Below, piece by piece: positions 58,974 through 64,000 of a DNA stretch of 64,000 nucleotides. The notes below the pieces were generated by a model. The model worked only from the letters and a program-made list of their open reading frames with translations, did not search any database and was not told where the DNA came from. Position 1 is the stretch's first letter. Every line of letters begins with the position of its first letter. The DNA is from Blastomonas ursincola (GTDB taxonomy: Bacteria > Pseudomonadota > Alphaproteobacteria > Sphingomonadales > Sphingomonadaceae): assembly GCF_013607875.1 (NCBI RefSeq), contig NZ_VDES01000001.1, forward strand, positions 474,306-538,305, read 5' to 3'. The position numbers and the translations under genes are program-made.

Positions 58974-59749
58974 CGGGAGATCCACTTCGCGTGCGCCTTG
59001 GCGATCTTGATGTGATAGCCGTTCCTGGCATAGCCGAGGCCGTTATAGCCCAGTGCAAATGCGATATTGTCGGCATGGACATTGCTGATTGCGCGCAAAG
59101 CCGACTGCAGTTTCTTGCTCTCGATGAAGGCAACGAAGGCATCGAGATGGTCGCGTTCGCTGCGCTTCATCGCGTCCCAGAACCCCTCGACCGTGTCGAA
59201 CCCGGCGAGCTTGTGGTTGAAGCCCATGATCTGATAGCGCCCGACCGAAGCGGACATGAGCGCGGCGCGCGGTGCCAGCTGCATCGCGCGATACAGTCGG
59301 TTCCATTCGCCTTGGCCACCGACATAGAGGGCGCGGTTCCACTTGGCGCTCGACAGGTTCGGGTGACTCTTGCGAAAGCGCCCCTCGGTCTGGCGATCGA
59401 AGATATGCGCCTCGAACAGGATTTTGGGCAGGTGCGGACCATCAATGAACCCGCCAGGCCCATCGAGCGCGAGGATATCGGCCCGCACGTCCTTGAACCA
59501 TCCACCCTGGCTCTCAACTTCGTCGACCGCGCGGATCTGCGCGACGGAGCAGCCCAGGCGCTTTGCTGCGGCAGCGAAATCTTGTGGCGACAGGCCGATC
59601 ATGGCGATCGGCGCAGCGCCAGCGGGTACTCTACGGCCGTCCCAGCTGGCAGCAAGCCGGTCGATGAGGTCGACCTCGGCCTGCACGAACTGGTTGGCCG
59701 GCGCAGCGGGCCGCAACAGGGACACAATCTGGTCTGCGGTGGTGGTCAT
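58970..59749 (-). CDS. Endolysin, N-acetylmuramidase (DUF3380)
   Basis: The 259-aa lysis enzyme cleaves the glycan strands of peptidoglycan. An N-terminal peptidoglycan-binding-like part (about 1-60) precedes the muramidase domain, with AVDEVESQGGWF containing the likely catalytic Glu79, and LPKILFEAHIFDRQTEGRF and GRYQIMGFNHKLAGF typical of the family. There is no signal peptide, so a holin is needed for release. I start at MTTTADQIV, overlapping the upstream stop by ATGA. Confidence 0.88.
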   Translation of the reverse strand: MTTTADQIVSLLRPAAPANQFVQAEVDLIDRLAASWDGRRVPAGAAPIAMIGLSPQDFAAAAKRLGCSVAQIRAVDEVESQGGWFKDVRADILALDGPGGFIDGPHLPKILFEAHIFDRQTEGRFRKSHPNLSSAKWNRALYVGGQGEWNRLYRAMQLAPRAALMSASVGRYQIMGFNHKLAGFDTVEGFWDAMKRSERDHLDAFVAFIESKKLQSALRAISNVHADNIAFALGYNGLGYARNGYHIKIAKAHAKWISR

Positions 59750-59970
59750 AGTGCGGTCCCCTTGATCCAATTCCAGGCAGCCAGCACGCTGCCGACAATG
59801 CCGGTTCCGAAGATGGCCGAGGCGACCCAGAACGCGCCGACGCCCTGCGCCCGCAGCTCGACCAGCTGATCAAGCTTTTCGTCCATCTCGTTGACCAGCT
59901 TGGTAAGCTGGCGGACCTCGGTCTCCAGCACGGCCAGGCGCTCATTATTGTTCGGGCTTCGCGCAGTCAT
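59746..59970 (-). CDS. XhlA-like holin or lysis accessory protein
   Basis: The 74-aa product has an N-terminal coiled coil (RLAVLETEVRQLTKLVNEMD and following EKLDQL) and one C-terminal membrane helix (AFWVASAIFGTGIVGSVLA), the layout of XhlA-type proteins that cooperate with holins. It overlaps the muramidase start by 4 bp. Together with the two-helix protein after the muramidase, it forms the lysis cassette. No Rz/Rz1 pair was identified. Confidence 0.68.
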   Translation of the reverse strand: MTARSPNNNERLAVLETEVRQLTKLVNEMDEKLDQLVELRAQGVGAFWVASAIFGTGIVGSVLAAWNWIKGTAL

Positions 59971-59971
59971 G

Positions 59972-60184
59972 TCAGTCCCATAGCTGGATCGTCTCGCGCA
60001 TTGCGGGCGCGCTTTCGGTGATTTCGGGCAGCAGCACCTGGGTGCCTTCGGCGAGTTGGGGACCGGCGGCAGCTAGGCCGGGATTGAGCGCATAAGCCAG
60101 CTCGGTGACGCCCTGGGTGCGCCCCAGAACGCGCCAGCAGATGGCGTCGAGGGTTTCCCCTGCCAGGGCGACAGCGACTGTCAC
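59972..60184 (-). CDS. X: Tail protein X (LysM-like)
   Basis: The 70-aa product matches gpX, a small tail protein with a LysM-like fold: ALAGETLDAICWRVLGRTQG and AYALNPGLAAAGPQLAEGTQ are typical. It overlaps gene L by 4 bp. In P2 the order L-X-lysis is the same. Confidence 0.9.
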   Translation of the reverse strand: MTVAVALAGETLDAICWRVLGRTQGVTELAYALNPGLAAAGPQLAEGTQVLLPEITESAPAMRETIQLWD

Positions 60185-60675
60185 AGAAGCGACACCCGGT
60201 TGCGCGCCACGGGCTTGTCAGCGCCGATCGAGAGCAGATCGCTGACCGCGTTGTGCGCCATGCGCCGATAATCGTCGGCGGTGAGGCTCTCGTTTTCGCC
60301 GCGGATGTTTGCTTGATCGGTCGCGACAAGATCACGGTGCGTGTCGGCGATCTCGGCCGCAGCGTAATAGCGGATGATCCGTTCCCAGATGACCACCGAT
60401 CGCTTGCGCCCACCTATGCTGACATCATCGACCGCTGCGAGGTCATCGGCTCCGCTGGCCGCCCAGGCGCTGCGCCAGGCGTGAAGCTGCCGCAGTGCGG
60501 TAATGATCGCACCCTCGATCGCGCCGACCAGGCGTTCATGGGTGACCACTCCCTCGCCGATGCGGAGCTTGTCACGGATGCTGTTGACGTCGACCGCGGG
60601 GAACCAGTCATCGACGCTGACCGAGCTGTCAGCGGGAGAGGCCGGTGCTGGCGGCGTGGCGATGAAACCTGACAC
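60181..60675 (-). CDS. L: Head completion protein L
   Basis: The 164-aa protein matches gpL, which finishes the head so that it can bind the tail. FPAVDVNSIRDKLRIGEGVV and ALRQLHAWRSAWAASGADDL are typical, as is IRYYAAAEIADTHRDLVATD. Length agrees with P2 gpL (169 aa). About 120 bp without a gene lie between it and gene M. Confidence 0.92.
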   Translation of the reverse strand: MSGFIATPPAPASPADSSVSVDDWFPAVDVNSIRDKLRIGEGVVTHERLVGAIEGAIITALRQLHAWRSAWAASGADDLAAVDDVSIGGRKRSVVIWERIIRYYAAAEIADTHRDLVATDQANIRGENESLTADDYRRMAHNAVSDLLSIGADKPVARNRVSLL

Positions 60676-60795
60676 TGCGCGGGCCTTTCTGCTCTTCCGG
60701 GCCGCGCCGCTTTACGGGGGGTGGGGATCGCCTATGGCTTATGGGCAGACCCTGGCCAGAGATGATCCGCCCCCCGAGCGGCGTGGGCCGATCCG

Positions 60796-61554
60796 TTAAT
60801 CCTGTCCGGTCTGGCCAGCGGGCGGCTCGACCAGGCGCTCGAGGCGCTCGATATCCTTCTTCACCCCGATGACCTTGTGGAGCTGCAGCGCGCGCCTGAA
60901 GGCATCGAGCGCGGCGTGCAGTAGCGCTGCCTTGCCGCCAGCGGGTGCGCTGTCAGCCTCGGGGTCGAAATCCTCGGCGGCCTTGGCATAGGCGCGGCCC
61001 AGCGCCTTGAGCAGCTTGGCGCGCGCCTGATCGGGCATGTCATAACCGCTGGTAAGCCCATCAAGGCGCACCAGCTGCTCGAGCGAAGCGAGCTGCGGCT
61101 CGGCCAGCACGGCAGTCGCGATCTCCTCGGCGAGCAGGCAGGCGGGCGTGCGCAGATAGCGCTCGGGCAGCTTGACGCCAAAGCGAAGGACATGCTCGCC
61201 GATGTCGAGCGCGCGTTCGAAATCGCGGTAATCGATCGCCCAGATCATCATCTGCGCGACGATCTCATCCTGCGCGGCAGTGCCATCGGCGCCGGCGGCC
61301 AGTGCACCATCGACCCATGCCCGGAAGGTCTCAGCCATTTCGCGCTTGATCGGATTGCGGCCCTCGATCGACTGGATGTCAGAGAGCGATCTCAGATTGT
61401 CCTGCAGCACCGCGTAAAGCGCGCGATACTCGCTGGCGACCTCGCCGGTTTCCGGCATGGCGACAGCCTGGCCAATGGCGGCTGCAATCTCCAAGGCCTG
61501 CCCCGCTTGTGCAGCGAGGGCGCGTTCACGATGGCGGCGGGCAAGGCTAGTCAT
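60796..61554 (-). CDS. M: Terminase small (endonuclease) subunit M
   Basis: The 252-aa subunit is the P2 gpM endonuclease that, with gpP, cuts and packages DNA. MTSLARRHRERALAAQAGQA at the start is the family N-terminus, and the segment WAIDYRDFERALDIGEHVLR follows. I start at the ATG at 61554, with AGGA upstream; five more codons are open. A gap of about 246 bp, unusual in P2-like phages, separates it from gene N. Confidence 0.9.
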   Translation of the reverse strand: MTSLARRHRERALAAQAGQALEIAAAIGQAVAMPETGEVASEYRALYAVLQDNLRSLSDIQSIEGRNPIKREMAETFRAWVDGALAAGADGTAAQDEIVAQMMIWAIDYRDFERALDIGEHVLRFGVKLPERYLRTPACLLAEEIATAVLAEPQLASLEQLVRLDGLTSGYDMPDQARAKLLKALGRAYAKAAEDFDPEADSAPAGGKAALLHAALDAFRRALQLHKVIGVKKDIERLERLVEPPAGQTGQD

Positions 61555-61800
61555 GGCTGATCCTGGCATTGGGGTTGCTGCGATGTTGGGGGCTTCCCAC
61601 CCCGCTCGACCTGACCGTCAGGCTCCGACGACCCTTTCGGGCTAGTTCGCTGCCTTGTCCGCGGCATTGGATTCCGGGGCTTTAGGCTGTCAGGCGGGGT
61701 GCGGTCTCATGACCCTTGGAGGCTGACCCAATCATCAGCCGCTGGAGGCCCACTCAAATCATTGGGCGAGCCCTGCCAGACACCCCTCTCGGGTGTTCGA
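61555..61800. other. Gene-free spacer between N and M with imperfect repeat
   Basis: In P2 the N and M genes are close together, but here about 246 bp intervene with no convincing ORF. The spacer contains two imperfect copies of a TGGAGGC...CA...TCA segment near 61720-61770. A short dyad, ACACCC-N5-GGGTGT, lies just after the gene N stop and could partly end transcription. A promoter or processing site for M-L-X and lysis genes would fit, but no dyad of the late type is seen. Confidence 0.4.
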
Positions 61801-62862
61801 TCAGTCGGGCTTCTTGCCCATCACGATGTTTTCGACCAGCGAGCAGAGACCATAGTCTTCAACGACATAAGCCTCGTTGACGCTCTCGTAATTCTCGATC
61901 TGGTCGAGCGCCGGCTCTTCCCTGACAGCGCGCCGGCGGGTGCCTTCCTGCCAGTAGATCGAGAGGTTATCGAGCCGGGTGATGAGCAGCTTGCCAGCGG
62001 GGAAGAACGGCACCCGCACCGCAGGCAGCCCGCCGATCTGCTTTTCCGATCGGATAATGCGATCGGCAGCCTCGACTTCGGTGGCCTTGTCGCCAGCGGT
62101 GTTGACGATGTTGAAATACTTGTCATGCACCAGGTCGCGACCCACGATCACCACCAGCTCGGTGTCATCGCGGTTCCATTCGTCGATGAGCTCGACGGCA
62201 TCCATGACCAGAGCGTCAAGCGACTTGTAATCGACATCGACACCCACTTCGCCGCTGGCATCAACATAGATCGCCTTGGCCGGATCGACGGTAAGATCAC
62301 CGTCACTGAGCACCCGCTCGGCAGCATGGGTGCGGATCTTGTAGAGCCAACCGAAGTTGACATCCTGCAGCAGCGGGTTGGCCACGCGATCGGTCTGCGC
62401 GGCAGCCGACGTGCCGTGCCAACCGATCATGATGCGATCACGGCCCTGCTGCTTTGCAATGGCATCGCGCAACAGCACCTGGAACTCGGGCTTGTGCCGC
62501 CAGGCATCGATTTTCGCATATTTCAGCGCGTGGTCGAAATTGGTCTGCTTGCAGCTGTAGCGACCGCGATCCGAGGTGTCGGTGGGATCGGTGGGTGTGC
62601 GCCGGTTGCCCGCTGCCGTGTTGGTGCGGCCTGCCATGGTGCGCGTGACACCGATGCCGACCTTGTCGCCTTCCTGCTGGATCACCGGCACCATGTTGAT
62701 CAGCTGCAAGAATTCGCTGCTGTGCTTGATTACCTCTTCGAGTTTCTGCTCGACGGCGGGGGCGACCGTGAACATCTTGCCCACGGTGTCGGTATCGATG
62801 CCGTTGAGCAGCGCGATCTGCGACACATAGGCGTTGAAAAGGGCGCGGGTGGCGTTCTGCAT
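61801..62862 (-). CDS. N: Major capsid protein N
   Basis: The 353-aa major capsid protein matches gpN. MQNATRALFNAYVSQIALLN, then SSEFLQLINMVPVIQQEGDK and RVPFFPAGKLLITRLDNLSI are typical of the family. In P2 the N-terminal 31 residues are removed by gpO; the similar start here suggests the same. Length agrees with P2 (357 aa). Confidence 0.94.
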   Translation of the reverse strand: MQNATRALFNAYVSQIALLNGIDTDTVGKMFTVAPAVEQKLEEVIKHSSEFLQLINMVPVIQQEGDKVGIGVTRTMAGRTNTAAGNRRTPTDPTDTSDRGRYSCKQTNFDHALKYAKIDAWRHKPEFQVLLRDAIAKQQGRDRIMIGWHGTSAAAQTDRVANPLLQDVNFGWLYKIRTHAAERVLSDGDLTVDPAKAIYVDASGEVGVDVDYKSLDALVMDAVELIDEWNRDDTELVVIVGRDLVHDKYFNIVNTAGDKATEVEAADRIIRSEKQIGGLPAVRVPFFPAGKLLITRLDNLSIYWQEGTRRRAVREEPALDQIENYESVNEAYVVEDYGLCSLVENIVMGKKPD

Positions 62863-62930
62863 CGTCTGGTTCCTCGTTGAATTCGGGTGCTTGGGCTGGG
62901 TCTGGTGGTTGCGGGGGACCGGACGGATGA

Positions 62931-63788
62931 TCAGCAGTTGGTCAGGGTGAAGTTCGTGCCATTGGCTTGCGGGCGAGGCTGCTGGCCAGGCGCGGCGATG
63001 TTCTCGACACGCTTGTCGAGCGCGGCGAACTTGAGCGCGAGCTGGTCCATTTCCTCACGCTGGGCAGCAGCCTGGGACTGCAGCGCGCCTTCGACCTTTT
63101 CGGCAAAGCCGGTGAACAGAGCCGAGAAGGCCTGCATGTCGAATCCCGGGGCAATCTGCTGCTGCGCAGGATCGGCGGGCTTGGGATCGGCGGGCTTGCT
63201 GGTGAACTTCGCGGCGAAGCCGTCGAGAATGCCCTGCAGACCGGAGAGGAAGCCCTGCCCCGCCTCGGTGGTGGTGCCCTTGTCGTCGGCGAGCTCCAGG
63301 GCGAAGGCGGTCTCGCCGTTGAGCACGATCGAGCCAGGCGCGGCGCGATTGAACTGCAGGCGCTCAGTGGCGATTGCGGCGGGGCTGTCGGTGAGCGCGC
63401 AGCCCATCAGATAGGCGAAGCCCTTGCCGGCGAAATTGGGTTCGATTTCGATCGACGGATAGACCTTCTGGCCCTGGGCGTTGAGCTTCATGGCGTCTTC
63501 GAGCACGTCGAAGACACCGAACAGCGCTTTGCGTTTTTCGGTCTTCCCGCTGAAGTTGACATCGACCTCGCCGACCGAGAGCTCGACGACATCGCCATAG
63601 CTGCGAAATGGCGCTTCGCCGGTGATCCCGCGGATATGTTCGATGTTGAGCCGCGCGCCATAGGTCTTCGGGTCATAGCTCTTCGCCATCTCGTCGATCA
63701 GCTTGTCGTCGATGGTGCGGCCGTCGACGGTGCTTCCTGCGGTTGCCAGGAGGAAGGGCTTGGTGCGCTTGAACTTCATGGTCGACAT
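62931..63788 (-). CDS. O: Capsid scaffold and protease O
   Basis: The 285-aa protein guides capsid assembly and processes N, M-family head proteins and itself. The serine protease triad is visible as Asp22, His51 (in NIEHIRG) and Ser135 (in TDSPAA), matching gpO. The C-terminal half is a scaffolding helix with a Pro/Ala linker (DPKPADPAQQQIAPG). It is the first gene of the leftward late operon, with a late-type dyad about 100 bp upstream. Confidence 0.93.
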   Translation of the reverse strand: MSTMKFKRTKPFLLATAGSTVDGRTIDDKLIDEMAKSYDPKTYGARLNIEHIRGITGEAPFRSYGDVVELSVGEVDVNFSGKTEKRKALFGVFDVLEDAMKLNAQGQKVYPSIEIEPNFAGKGFAYLMGCALTDSPAAIATERLQFNRAAPGSIVLNGETAFALELADDKGTTTEAGQGFLSGLQGILDGFAAKFTSKPADPKPADPAQQQIAPGFDMQAFSALFTGFAEKVEGALQSQAAAQREEMDQLALKFAALDKRVENIAAPGQQPRPQANGTNFTLTNC

Positions 63789-63889
63789 CGGGACGGCTCC
63801 GTTTCGCGGTGTTGCCAGGTGTCATGAGATGCCCGGCGGAATTGCCACCCTTGGGGCTGAAAATGGCCACATCATGCAACGGGCAGCCG

Positions 63890-63910
63890 TTGTTACCGGC
63901 GTGATAACAA
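63890..63910. promoter_or_regulatory. Dyad between divergent O and P genes (late activator site)
   Basis: TTGTTA, nine bases, then TAACAA is a perfect dyad and shares 15 of 21 bases with each of the copies before FI and J. It lies about 100 bp from the O start and about 50 bp (or 20 bp) from the P start, the place where P2 has its divergent Ogr-controlled promoters. One site could serve both directions. Confidence 0.68.
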
Positions 63911-63959
63911 TCAGGCGGGCGCGCGCGATATGGCGCTTGCAGGGCATGGAAAGGCCGTC

Positions 63960-64000
63960 ATGGCCATCCTTGCTGCCCTTCCCACCACCCCGTTCGACGC
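63960..64000 (+). CDS. P: Terminase large subunit P, start only
   Basis: A rightward frame starts MAILAALPTTPFDA at the ATG at 63960 (GGAAAGG upstream) and leaves the window; an in-frame ATG at 63930 is possible. Position divergent from O is where P2-like phages carry the terminase ATPase gene, so P is the expected product. The visible residues are too few to confirm it. Confidence 0.45.
   Translation, partial: MAILAALPTTPFD

Noticed and set aside
30331..64000. CRISPR arrays, insertion sequences or transposases within the prophage
   Set aside because: No regular short repeats with spacers and no transposase-like frame were seen.

Overview
The window is high-GC alphaproteobacterial DNA, most likely from a sphingomonad (Sphingomonadales). 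The evidence is the split F0 ATP synthase operon with paired b and b' subunits, a DUF2093 gene next to an M23 peptidase gene, and divergent xseA/purD with overlapping start codons. Genus and species cannot be fixed from the sequence alone. About 30 kb of core chromosome is followed by about 33.7 kb of a P2-like prophage that runs off the right edge. No rRNA, CRISPR array or insertion sequence was found. No stretch over 300 bases lacks a gene.

Chromosome (1-30253). Left to right: the start of a gene leaving the window; DUF2093 and an M23 peptidase; xseA divergent from purD; leuB; recO with a small ribbon-helix-helix protein; an unrecognised 240-aa protein of lower GC; uvrC; the F0 operon (atpZ-atpB-atpE-b'-b); the YdbH-YnbE-YdbL envelope trio; radC; a BaiN-type flavoprotein; a small membrane protein with a methyl-accepting chemotaxis protein; a secreted Tudor-like protein; a DEAD-box RNA helicase; an RND efflux operon (MFP-RND-OMF); and a ferredoxin-reductase-type FAD enzyme. 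Genes within operons overlap by only a few bases. Hairpin-flanked intergenic repeats lie at 9157-9325 and 16734-16866.

Prophage (from the 3' end of tRNA-Met at 30330 to beyond 64000). A large serine recombinase gene reads antisense into the tRNA, so its last residues are encoded by the attachment site. Reading backwards from the repressor, the leftward early operon encodes a Cro-like protein, a CII-like protein, an Ogr/Delta late activator, a primase-helicase, small proteins, a DNA methyltransferase and the recombinase. A LexA-type repressor is transcribed rightward from between two matching operators. It is followed by three rightward, AT-richer genes: a WYL-TerB protein, a truncated secreted nuclease and a zinc-ribbon/coiled-coil protein. 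These look like lysogenically expressed cargo. The leftward late region holds P2-type head (O, N, M, L), tail (X, R, S, J, I, V, W, FI, FII, E/E', T, U, D), lysis and host-recognition genes, including a 776-aa beta-helix tailspike and a 1218-aa G8-domain protein. The divergent terminase gene P starts at the right edge.

The prophage control logic is partly readable. The repressor and Cro-like protein probably share the two operators. The Ogr-like protein has the exact P2 zinc spacing. Three near-identical 21-bp dyads sit upstream of O (shared with P), J and FI, where an Ogr-type activator should bind. A run of seven T residues in gene E marks a programmed -1 frameshift to E+E'. The best candidate for something undescribed is the three-gene cassette at 38917-40498.
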